Part shown: piece after piece, positions 18,197-26,572 of the stretch
How the letters are laid out: each line of letters starts with the position of its first letter
Numbering within the stretch: the stretch's first letter is position 1
Assembly (NCBI GenBank): GCA_902555275.1
Contig: CACDRY010000006.1
Span: 1 to 64,000, forward strand
Source: an uncultured Pelagibacteraceae bacterium
Lineage (GTDB): Bacteria > Pseudomonadota > Alphaproteobacteria > Pelagibacterales > Pelagibacteraceae
Length of the DNA: 64,000 nucleotides
Direction of reading: 5' to 3'
The notes under the pieces: generated by a model
The model's database searches: none
The model's input: only the letters and a program-made list of their open reading frames with translations
Told to the model about the DNA's origin: nothing
Position numbers and translations under genes: made by a program

Positions 18197-21100
18197 ATGA
18201 ATCTAGACTTATTAGTTCCTGATATAGGAGATTTTGAAAACGTTGAAATAATCGAAGTACTTGTAAAAAAAGGGGACAAAATCAATAAAAATGACCCTGT
18301 TGTAACTTTAGAAAGTGATAAGTCAAGTGTTGAAGTACCATCCAATTATGAAGGCAGAATTGAAAATATAAATGTAAAAATTGGTGATAAAGTTTCTAAA
18401 GGTGATTTAATATTAACTCTATCTTCAGAAAATAAAGATGAACATGAGAAAATTAGTAAAACTTTAGACGAAAAAATTCCAACTTCAACAGAGAAATTAA
18501 TAGAGGAAGCAGAAACTGCTACAAAATCTGACACAAAAGTTGAAACAAAAGTTATAGAGCCAACACAAATCAAGCAAACAAGATTAATTAATGAAGTTAA
18601 AATGGTTAGTAGTAACGACGATATTGATCCTGTTGAAACTAAAGAGTGGTTAGACTCCTTAAGTGCAGTTTTGCAAAATGATGGTTCTGAAAGAGCTCAT
18701 TTTTTAATTAAACAGTTAATTGATCAATCTTATAAAGCTGGATCTAAAATTCCTCATACTCAAACTACTCCTTACGTGAATACGATACCTCCTGAGGAGG
18801 AAAAAAGATCACCTGGAGACCAAAACATAGAACGTAAGTTAAGATCATTAATTAGATGGAATGCTGCTGCAATGGTAGTAAGAGCAAATAAAAAACATCC
18901 CGAACTTGGTGGTCACATAGGAACATTTGCATCAGCTGCAACATTATATGATGTTGGGATGAATCATTTTTGGAGAGCAAAAAATAACAAATTTGGAGGT
19001 GATCTAGTATATTTTCAAGGTCATAGTGCACCAGGAATGTACGCAAGAGCTTTTCTCGAGGGAAGATTAAATGAAAAACAGTTAGATAGATTTAGACAAG
19101 AAGTACAAACTGGTGGACTTTCATCTTATCCTCATCCTTGGCTAATGCCAAACTTTTGGCAGTTTCCAACAGTTTCAATGGGTATTGGTCCAATGTTAGC
19201 AATATATCAAGCAAGATTTATGAAATACCTAATTAATAGAGGATTAATTAAAGATGAAGGAAGAAAAGTTTGGGCTTTTCTTGGAGATGGAGAAATGGAT
19301 GAACCTGAGTCACTTGGAGCAATTGGTTTAGCGGCGCGTGAAAATTTAGATAATCTAATATTTGTTGTAAACTGCAACTTACAAAGATTAGACGGTCCAG
19401 TAAGAGGAAATGGAAAAATAATTCAAGAATTAGAGGGTATTTTTAGAGGAGGTGGCTGGAACGTTTTAAAAGTTATTTGGGGATCTTATTGGGACTCACT
19501 TTTAGCAAATGATAAGACGGGACATTTAGTAAAAATTATGAATGAGACCGTAGACGGTGAATATCAAGCATTTAAAGCAAGAAATGGACTGTATGTAAGA
19601 GAAAAGTTTTTTGGCAAATATCCTGAAACTACAGAATTAGTCTCATCAATGTCAGATACTGATATTTGGAGGCTTAATAGAGGTGGCCATGATCCCCATA
19701 AAGTTTATGCTGCATACGATAAAGCGGTCAATCATAAAGGAAGCCCCACAGTCATAATAGCCAAAACTATAAAAGGCTATGGTATGGGTAAAAGTGGTGA
19801 AAGTGTAAATACTACTCATCAACAAAAGAAATTGGATGTTGACGATTTAATGTATTACAGGGATAGGTTTGATGTTCCTTTAACAGACTCTCAAGTAAAA
19901 AATATCGAATATTTCAAGCCAGAAGAAAATTCCGAAGAAATTAAATACCTAAAAAAAAGAAGATTGGAACTTGGTGGATTTATACCAGAGAGAACATCAT
20001 ATTCAAAACCGATTAAAGCACCAGTTAAAGATATTTTTGATTTTATGAAAAAGTCTACTGGCGAAAAAGAAATGTCTACAACAATGGCATTAGTAAGAAT
20101 GTTAACTAATCTTTTGAGAGATAAAAATGTTGCACCAAAATTGGTTCCAATTATTCCCGATGAAGCTAGAACATTTGGAATGGAGGGTTTCTTTCAAAAA
20201 ATAGGTATTTATGCTCATGAAGGTCAAAAATATGAGCCAGAGGACTCAGCACAACTTTCATCTTATAGAGAAGAAAAAAGTGGTCAGGTATTAGAAGAAG
20301 GTATTACAGAAGCTGGTTCAATGTCTTCTTGGATAGCAGCTGGTACAGCATATACAAATCATGATATTGAAATGATACCAATTTATCTTTTCTATTCTAT
20401 GTTTGGCTTTCAAAGAATTGGAGATTTTGCTTGGGCTGCAGGAGATAGTCAAGCGAGAGGCTTTTTAATTGGTGCGACTGCAGGAAGAACAACACTTGCA
20501 GGAGAGGGTCTTCAACACCAAGATGGTCATAGTCATTTGTTAGCATCAACTATTCCAAACTGTATTTCTTATGATCCAACATTCCATTATGAATTAGCTG
20601 TGATTTTTAGAGAAGGTTTAAGAAGGATGCATGAAAAAAATGAAAATATTTTTTATTATATTACAACAATGAACGAAAATTACTCTCACCCTTCAATGCC
20701 AGATGATTGTGAGGATGGAATTCTTAAAGGAATGTACAAAATTAAAGAGACATCAAGTTCTAAAGATGCAAAAATTCAATTATTAGGCTCAGGAACAATA
20801 CTAAGAGAAATGATGGCAGCATCAGAAATTCTCAAAAAAGAATATCAGGTCGATAGTGAAGTTTGGAGTGTTACTAGTTTTAATGAGTTAAGAAAAAATG
20901 GAATGGAAGTCGAACGATTTAACCTTCTAAATCCAGCGGAAACAAATAAAAAATCATATGTAGAGGAATGTTTAGGCAAACAACAAGGTCCTATCCTTAC
21001 TGCCACTGACTATATGAGAATAAATGCTGATCAAATAAGACCTTTTACAAACAAGAGCTTTTATTCATTAGGTACGGATGGATATGGAAGAAGTGATACA

Positions 21101-21262
21101 AGAAAAAACTTAAGAAATTTTTTTGAAGTAGATAAAGAACACATAGTCGCTTATAGCCTTAGTGTTTTAGCAAATGAACAGCTTGTTACATCAAAGCATG
21201 CTGAAGATGCAATTAAAAAGTATAAAATAGATAAAAACAAACCCATGCCAACAAAAATGTAA
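18197..21262 (+). CDS. aceE: Pyruvate dehydrogenase E1 (homodimeric AceE) with N-terminal lipoyl domain
   Basis: Thiamine-diphosphate enzyme decarboxylating pyruvate in the pyruvate dehydrogenase complex. Residues 1-78 are a complete biotinyl/lipoyl domain with LESDKSSVEVPS, so K42 is the predicted lipoylation site. Residues about 80-135 form a Thr/Lys/Glu-rich flexible linker. From about residue 136 (MVSSNDDIDPVETKEW) the sequence follows E. coli AceE, including the diphosphate-binding GDGEMDEPES and NCNLQ. The total of 1021 exceeds the usual ~885-890 by just this extension. The E2 gene begins immediately after the stop and has no lipoyl domain, so the swinging arm appears to sit on E1. Confidence 0.95.
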   Translation: MNLDLLVPDIGDFENVEIIEVLVKKGDKINKNDPVVTLESDKSSVEVPSNYEGRIENINVKIGDKVSKGDLILTLSSENKDEHEKISKTLDEKIPTSTEKLIEEAETATKSDTKVETKVIEPTQIKQTRLINEVKMVSSNDDIDPVETKEWLDSLSAVLQNDGSERAHFLIKQLIDQSYKAGSKIPHTQTTPYVNTIPPEEEKRSPGDQNIERKLRSLIRWNAAAMVVRANKKHPELGGHIGTFASAATLYDVGMNHFWRAKNNKFGGDLVYFQGHSAPGMYARAFLEGRLNEKQLDRFRQEVQTGGLSSYPHPWLMPNFWQFPTVSMGIGPMLAIYQARFMKYLINRGLIKDEGRKVWAFLGDGEMDEPESLGAIGLAARENLDNLIFVVNCNLQRLDGPVRGNGKIIQELEGIFRGGGWNVLKVIWGSYWDSLLANDKTGHLVKIMNETVDGEYQAFKARNGLYVREKFFGKYPETTELVSSMSDTDIWRLNRGGHDPHKVYAAYDKAVNHKGSPTVIIAKTIKGYGMGKSGESVNTTHQQKKLDVDDLMYYRDRFDVPLTDSQVKNIEYFKPEENSEEIKYLKKRRLELGGFIPERTSYSKPIKAPVKDIFDFMKKSTGEKEMSTTMALVRMLTNLLRDKNVAPKLVPIIPDEARTFGMEGFFQKIGIYAHEGQKYEPEDSAQLSSYREEKSGQVLEEGITEAGSMSSWIAAGTAYTNHDIEMIPIYLFYSMFGFQRIGDFAWAAGDSQARGFLIGATAGRTTLAGEGLQHQDGHSHLLASTIPNCISYDPTFHYELAVIFREGLRRMHEKNENIFYYITTMNENYSHPSMPDDCEDGILKGMYKIKETSSSKDAKIQLLGSGTILREMMAASEILKKEYQVDSEVWSVTSFNELRKNGMEVERFNLLNPAETNKKSYVEECLGKQQGPILTATDYMRINADQIRPFTNKSFYSLGTDGYGRSDTRKNLRNFFEVDKEHIVAYSLSVLANEQLVTSKHAEDAIKKYKIDKNKPMPTKM

Positions 21263-22189
21263 ATGTCTGATCAATCAAATAAAATATCTGCAAGTCCAAA
21301 AGTTAGAAAATTTGCAAGAGAACTTGGAGTAGATATAAATAATGTTAAGGGAACAGAGAGATCAGGTAGGGTTGTTGAAAAAGATTTAAAAGACTTTGTC
21401 TCATCTAGAATCAATCATCCCCAGAATAATAGTGAAAGACAAAAAGAAAAAATTATTAAAAGTGAATATCAACATTCAGATTTTGGGGAAGTTGAAATTA
21501 AAGATATTCCTAGAGTAAAAAAAATAGCAGCTCCACATCTAGTAAATTCGTGGACAAACATTCCACACGTGACTAACCATGATGAGGCTGATATTACAGA
21601 AATGGAAGAATTTAGAAGCACAATAAAAGACAATTATACAGGAGAAAAAATAAAAATTACTCCTCTAGCATTTATTATTAAAGCATTAGTACTTTCACTA
21701 AAAAAATTTCCATCATTTAATTCATCAATTGATGATATTGAAAATGGAAAGATTACTTTTAAAAAGTATTTCCATGTTGGTATCGCGGTTGATACTCAAC
21801 ATGGACTTATGGTTCCTAAAATTAGAAATGCTAATCAAAAAGACATTAATGAGTTAAGTGAGGAATTAAAAAAAGTAAGTGATGATTGCAGAAACTTAAA
21901 AATTGATAAAAAAGAGTTCTTTGGGGGATCAATGACTATCACAAGCTTAGGTGGCATAGGTGGTTCATTTTTTACACCAATAATTAACTTTCCAGAAGTT
22001 GCTATACTTGGCGTTGGTAGAAGTTATAAAAAACAGGTATTTATTGATGGTAAATTTGTTCCAAGAACCATGCTTCCATTATCTCTCTCATATGATCACA
22101 GAATTATAGATGGAGCTGAGGCCGCTAAATTTAATAACGAATTAAAAGATAATCTTGGTTCTAATTTTGCATATAATTTGAGTAAATGA
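21263..22189 (+). CDS. aceF: Pyruvate dehydrogenase E2, dihydrolipoyl acetyltransferase lacking a lipoyl domain
   Basis: Core acetyltransferase of the complex, 308 residues. It starts directly with a peripheral-subunit-binding domain (ASPKVRKFARELGVDINNVKGTERSGRVVEKDL, about residues 10-45). A short linker follows, then the catalytic chloramphenicol-acetyltransferase-like domain with HVGIAVDTQHGLMVPKI and the active-site DHRIIDG (H279, D283). Ordinary AceF carries one to three lipoyl domains first; none exists here, and the start ATG abuts the aceE stop, leaving no room. The substrate acetyl group must come from the lipoyl domain on E1 (inference). Its stop overlaps the next ATG. Confidence 0.94.
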   Translation: MSDQSNKISASPKVRKFARELGVDINNVKGTERSGRVVEKDLKDFVSSRINHPQNNSERQKEKIIKSEYQHSDFGEVEIKDIPRVKKIAAPHLVNSWTNIPHVTNHDEADITEMEEFRSTIKDNYTGEKIKITPLAFIIKALVLSLKKFPSFNSSIDDIENGKITFKKYFHVGIAVDTQHGLMVPKIRNANQKDINELSEELKKVSDDCRNLKIDKKEFFGGSMTITSLGGIGGSFFTPIINFPEVAILGVGRSYKKQVFIDGKFVPRTMLPLSLSYDHRIIDGAEAAKFNNELKDNLGSNFAYNLSK

Positions 22190-23286
22190 TCACTAAAATT
22201 GAAATACTAGCAGATGATGTGCACGTCCACTTTAACGGAGAAAATTCTGAAATTTATCCTAATATTTGGCTAAGAGATCATGCAAAAGATGAGCAAAATT
22301 GGGATAAAAGGTCCAGCCAAAGGAAAACATATACAGCAGCATTAGATATAAATTTAAAAGTTAAAAAGGCAGAAATAATTGAAAATGGAAAATATTTGAG
22401 TGTCTCATGGCCTGATTTAGAAAAACCAGTTAAATATTCATCTGAATTTCTAACTAATAATAAAATAAAAAAGAAAAAAGAAGTAAAATCTAATTTAAAA
22501 ATCTGGAAAGCTAATGAAATAAATGAAGAAATTTTTTTAGATTATAATTCAATTTTATCAAATGAGGGATTTAGAAATTTTTTGAAAAATATTCATGACT
22601 ATGGATTTTCAGTAATTAAAAACTGTGAAACCAATTTAAAGTCTGTTGAAAAAATCGCAAATAGAATTGGTTACGTAAGAAACTCTATATTTGGAGGACT
22701 ATGGAGTTTTGAGTCAGATAAAAATAAAGCTGATAGCGCATACACTCAAGAAGAACTAAGACCCCATACAGACTCAACTTATAGTAATGACGCTCCAGGA
22801 TTACAATTATTACTATGTTGTGAATATAATGCTAGAGGTGGTGAATCGATTATGGTTGATGGATTAAAAATAGCAGAAATAATAAAAAAAGAAAACCAGC
22901 CGATGTATGAATTAATGACAAAAATAAATGTTAAGGGAAATTATATCGGTGATGGTGTTTATCTTGAGGCTGAAAGACCAATATTTAAATTAAATGTAAA
23001 TAATGAAATAGTTCAAGTAAGTTTTAATAATTATGATCGAGCACCATTTAGATTTGAAAAAGACTTAACATATAAGTTTTATGAAGCAATAAAAACATTT
23101 GATCTTATTGCTAATAATAAAGATTATCAGTGGCGACATATACTTAAACCTGGAGAACTTCTAATATTTAATAATTGGCGAATACTTCATGGTAGAGGAT
23201 CGTTTAATGGAGTTAGAAAAATGTCTGGATGTTATATTAACAAAGAGGATTTTGACAGCTCTTGTAAGTTAAACGGAATAAATTAA
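22186..23286 (+). CDS. Gamma-butyrobetaine hydroxylase-like 2-oxoglutarate/Fe(II) dioxygenase
   Basis: A 366-residue TauD-superfamily oxygenase. The N-terminal part (IWLRDHAKDEQNWDKRSSQR) matches the small domain of gamma-butyrobetaine and trimethyllysine hydroxylases. The catalytic part shows the iron triad HTD (RPHTDSTYSNDAPG) and distal His in ILHGRGSF. It may act on carnitine-type quaternary amines, but substrate assignment between gamma-butyrobetaine, trimethyllysine and others is not possible here. It overlaps the E2 gene by 4 bases (ATGA), so it is translated from the pyruvate dehydrogenase mRNA. Confidence 0.82.
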   Translation: MITKIEILADDVHVHFNGENSEIYPNIWLRDHAKDEQNWDKRSSQRKTYTAALDINLKVKKAEIIENGKYLSVSWPDLEKPVKYSSEFLTNNKIKKKKEVKSNLKIWKANEINEEIFLDYNSILSNEGFRNFLKNIHDYGFSVIKNCETNLKSVEKIANRIGYVRNSIFGGLWSFESDKNKADSAYTQEELRPHTDSTYSNDAPGLQLLLCCEYNARGGESIMVDGLKIAEIIKKENQPMYELMTKINVKGNYIGDGVYLEAERPIFKLNVNNEIVQVSFNNYDRAPFRFEKDLTYKFYEAIKTFDLIANNKDYQWRHILKPGELLIFNNWRILHGRGSFNGVRKMSGCYINKEDFDSSCKLNGIN

Positions 23287-23312
23287 TTAATAAAATTATC
23301 TAATTAAATATA

Positions 23313-24197
23313 ATGACAAAATCCCTTTCAATGGTCTGTGCCTTAGTCACAACTTTTATTTGGGGAACAGCTTTCATCGCTCAAGACACAGGTATGGATA
23401 ATATCGGTCCATTAACTTTTAATTCAGCAAGATTTATTGTTGGCTTTTTTACAATATTACCACTTGCCTTATTATTTGAGAGGAAGAAAATTAGACTAGA
23501 AATACTTTCAAAATCAAAACTTTTTATAAAATATTTAGTTTTCATGGGAGTATCCCTGTTTTTGGGTACTTTTTTACAACAAGCTGCTCTCCAATATACA
23601 AATATTGCAAATGCTGCTTTTTTTACAGTATTTTACGTACCAATAGTTCCAATTTTGTTATTTTTCATATACTCCAAAAAAGTTCATTGGAGTATATGGC
23701 CAGCAATTGGTCTTTGTGTTGTTGGAGTATACCTTTTAAGTGATTTTTCTAACTCAGAAATTATGTTAGGTGATGGTCTAGTTATATTGTGCTCAGTATT
23801 TTGGGCTTTGCACATAATTTTTGCAGGTAAGTTTATGGAAGAATTTGATATTCCAATGTTTTATGCTGCACTTCAAGCATTATTTGTTGCAACACTTTCA
23901 TTAATCTTTTCTTATATTTTTGAAGAAATAAATATTTCAAAAATATTAATGGAAAGTAGCTCTATTCTTTACGCAGGAGCATTATCTGGCGGTATAGCCT
24001 TTACATTACAAATGTATGCTCAAAAAAATATAGAAGAAGCACCAGCAGCAATTATTTATTCTCTCGAGGGAGTATTTGCAGCTATAGCAGGATGGATTAT
24101 TCTTAATCAATTTTTAAGTACTAATAACATGATTGGATGTTTATTAATATTGATTGCAGTAATTTCTTCTCAAATTTCACCGAGTTCTAAAAATTAG
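23313..24197 (+). CDS. EamA/DMT-family transporter
   Basis: Drug/metabolite transporter superfamily permease, 294 residues, with about ten membrane segments in two EamA repeats. TTFIWGTAFIAQDTGMDNIGPLTFNSARF is typical of the first repeat, and EEAPAAIIYSLEGVFAAIAGWIILNQ of the second. It lies downstream of the dioxygenase gene on the same strand, so it could move that pathway's substrate or product, but this is a guess. Its end overlaps that of the convergent uppP by 4 bases. Confidence 0.85.
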   Translation: MTKSLSMVCALVTTFIWGTAFIAQDTGMDNIGPLTFNSARFIVGFFTILPLALLFERKKIRLEILSKSKLFIKYLVFMGVSLFLGTFLQQAALQYTNIANAAFFTVFYVPIVPILLFFIYSKKVHWSIWPAIGLCVVGVYLLSDFSNSEIMLGDGLVILCSVFWALHIIFAGKFMEEFDIPMFYAALQALFVATLSLIFSYIFEEINISKILMESSSILYAGALSGGIAFTLQMYAQKNIEEAPAAIIYSLEGVFAAIAGWIILNQFLSTNNMIGCLLILIAVISSQISPSSKN

Positions 24198-24961
24198 CTA
24201 TAAGCAATTACAAAAAGAATTAAAGCAAGAAAGGTTCTGTAATAAACAAAAATATTTAAATTAAAATTTTTAACATAAATTAAAAAATATTTTATTGTTA
24301 AATAAGAAACTATAAATGAAAATATTATTGAATATAAAAATAATATGTTCAAATCTATATTTGCATTCATCACATCTTTTAAACTAAGTATACTTGCTCC
24401 TGCTAATGCAGGTATTGATAAGTAAAAAGATATTTTTGAAGAATCTACTCTATCAAAATTTAAAAACCTTGAGGCTGTAATTATTATACCTGATCTGCTT
24501 ACACCAGGTATAACAGCTAAAATTTGAAAAATACCAATAAGTAAAATATTTTTTAAATTTAAACTGGTATCAAATTTATTTTTTATACTAGATCGATCTG
24601 CAATAAATAATAGAATACCAAATATCAAAGTTGTCCACGCTATAACTTTTAAATTTCTTAAATTTTCAATCAGTCCTGAGGTATAAATAAAATAACCAAC
24701 AATAACTAATGGTAAAGAACCTAAAATTATAAGTAATAATAAAGACTTATTTCCTAAAATATTTACTAAATCCTTTCTAAAATAAAAAATAATTGCCAAA
24801 AGGGAACCTAAGTGAAGACTAATATCAAGTTGAAGCGAACTAATACTAAAGTTCGATACTTTTGATATTATTATAAGGTGGGCAGAGGAACTTACTGGTA
24901 TAAATTCCGAAAAACCTTGAACAAACGCTAAAATTGATGCTTCTATATATTCTGAAATCAT
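24194..24961 (-). CDS. uppP: Undecaprenyl-diphosphatase UppP (BacA)
   Basis: Integral membrane phosphatase that recycles the C55 lipid carrier of peptidoglycan and glycan synthesis. Family motifs: FVQGFSEFIPVSSSAHLI near the N-terminus and PGVSRSGIIITASRFL in the middle. The 255 residues contain about eight membrane segments. It is divergent from gltD across a 150-base gap that contains a 33-base inverted repeat. Confidence 0.94.
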   Translation of the reverse strand: MISEYIEASILAFVQGFSEFIPVSSSAHLIIISKVSNFSISSLQLDISLHLGSLLAIIFYFRKDLVNILGNKSLLLLIILGSLPLVIVGYFIYTSGLIENLRNLKVIAWTTLIFGILLFIADRSSIKNKFDTSLNLKNILLIGIFQILAVIPGVSRSGIIITASRFLNFDRVDSSKISFYLSIPALAGASILSLKDVMNANIDLNILFLYSIIFSFIVSYLTIKYFLIYVKNFNLNIFVYYRTFLALILFVIAYS

Positions 24962-24980
24962 TAAGGACTTTAATAGATAG

Positions 24981-25013
24981 TTAAAAGATTACCTAAATAA
25001 GGCAATCTTTTAA
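24981..25013. promoter_or_regulatory. Long imperfect inverted repeat between uppP and gltD
   Basis: A ten-base arm at 24981-24990 is exactly complementary to 25004-25013. One A/C mismatch follows, then three more pairs (24992-24994 with 25000-25002) around loop AAATA. It lies 20 bases before uppP and about 100 before gltD. No gene reads into it from either side, so it is not a terminator for a mapped gene. It could be an operator or a leader hairpin. Confidence 0.5.
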
Positions 25014-25111
25014 ATGCATATCAATTATGCGTTAAATAGAAAATGCTGAAAAATCAATGTTTTTTAAAAATATATGTCAATATATATTACCTAGTAATAC
25101 TTTAAGGAAAT

Positions 25112-26572
25112 ATGCTTCTGGTGTATAAGCCGATTCAAATGACAAATAAAATGCTTAAATTTGTAGATATAGGTCAACAAAATCCACCTAAAAGAGATAA
25201 ATCCCAGAGAAAAGAGGATTTTGGAGAGATTTATCAAGAGTTTATTCATGAAAAAGCAAAAGAACAATCGAGCAGGTGTTCACAGTGTGGTGTTCCTTTT
25301 TGTCAGGTTCACTGTCCATTAAGTAACAATATACCTGATTGGTTAAAGTTAACTGCAGAGGGAAGGTATGAAGAAGCTTATCATCTATCCCAAAGCACCA
25401 ATAATATGCCAGAAGTTTGCGGAAGAATATGCCCGCAAGATAGGTTATGTGAGGGAAACTGTGTAATTGAGCAATCGGGACATGGAACAGTAACAATTGG
25501 TTCAGTTGAAAAATATTTAACCGATAAAGCTTGGGAAAATGGCTGGGTAAAACCAATAAATGTAAAAATTGAAAATGAACAAAGTGTTGGAATTATCGGA
25601 GCAGGTCCCGCAGGACTAGCTTGTGGTGAAGAATTACGTAAAAAAGGATACCAAATAACAATTTATGATAGATATGACAGAGCAGGTGGATTGTTAATTT
25701 ATGGAATACCAAATTTTAAATTAGAAAAACATGTAGTTGAGAGAAGAATTAAACTTTTAAAAGAAGGTGGAATAAAATTTGTTCATAATTTCGAGGTTGG
25801 TAAAGATTCTACATTAAAAGAATTACAATCAAAACATGATGCCTTGTTAATTTCAACAGGTGTATACAAAGCAAGAGAAGTTAGCTTACCTGGAAATGAT
25901 CTAAGTAATATTTTTCCTGCAATGGAATTCTTAACAGCTTCAAACAAAAAAGGTTTAGGTGATAAAGTCGAAATGTTTGATAACGGAACATTAAATGCTG
26001 AGGGTAAAGATGTAGTAGTAATTGGTGGTGGAGATACTGCAATGGACTGTGTAAGAACTTCTGTAAGACAAAAAGCAAAATCTGTAAAATGCCTTTACAG
26101 AAGAGATAGAGAAAATATGCCTGGATCTGCAAGAGAAGTAGGCAATGCTGAGGAGGAAGGTGTAGAATTTATTTGGTTAAGTAATCCAAAAGAGTTTAGA
26201 GGAACTAATAAAGTAAATAGTATTATTGTAGATAAAATGAAATTAACAGATCCAGATGAAAGTGGCAGAAGAAGACCTGTTGCAGAAGAAAACTCAGAAT
26301 TTGAAATTAATGCTGATCTCGTTATTAAATCTTTAGGTTTTGACCCAGAAGATTTGCCAGTTCTATTTCAGGAACCTAGATTACAAGTTTCACAATGGGG
26401 AACAATAAAAGCTGACTTTGATACCTTAGAAACTAGTATACCAGGTGTGTTTGCGGCAGGAGATATAGTAAGAGGAGCTTCATTAGTTGTATGGGCTATT
26501 AAAGACGGTAGAGATGCTGCGTCTTCAATTGAAAGTTATCTTCAATCAAAAGAAAAAATGAAGGTTGCATAA
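25112..26572 (+). CDS. gltD: Glutamate synthase (NADPH) small subunit
   Basis: FAD and Fe-S subunit feeding electrons from NADPH to GltB. N-terminal cysteine clusters RCSQCGVPFCQVHCP and CGRICPQDRLCEGNC bind [4Fe-4S] centres. The FAD dinucleotide fold starts with GIIGAGPAGLACGEELRKKG, and the NADPH fold with VVIGGGDTAMDC. The length of 486 is normal. The first ATG (25112) has an AAGGA-type ribosome site, but family homology starts at MLKFVDIG (25151), so the true start may be later. It precedes gltB with a one-base overlap. Confidence 0.95.
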   Translation: MLLVYKPIQMTNKMLKFVDIGQQNPPKRDKSQRKEDFGEIYQEFIHEKAKEQSSRCSQCGVPFCQVHCPLSNNIPDWLKLTAEGRYEEAYHLSQSTNNMPEVCGRICPQDRLCEGNCVIEQSGHGTVTIGSVEKYLTDKAWENGWVKPINVKIENEQSVGIIGAGPAGLACGEELRKKGYQITIYDRYDRAGGLLIYGIPNFKLEKHVVERRIKLLKEGGIKFVHNFEVGKDSTLKELQSKHDALLISTGVYKAREVSLPGNDLSNIFPAMEFLTASNKKGLGDKVEMFDNGTLNAEGKDVVVIGGGDTAMDCVRTSVRQKAKSVKCLYRRDRENMPGSAREVGNAEEEGVEFIWLSNPKEFRGTNKVNSIIVDKMKLTDPDESGRRRPVAEENSEFEINADLVIKSLGFDPEDLPVLFQEPRLQVSQWGTIKADFDTLETSIPGVFAAGDIVRGASLVVWAIKDGRDAASSIESYLQSKEKMKVA

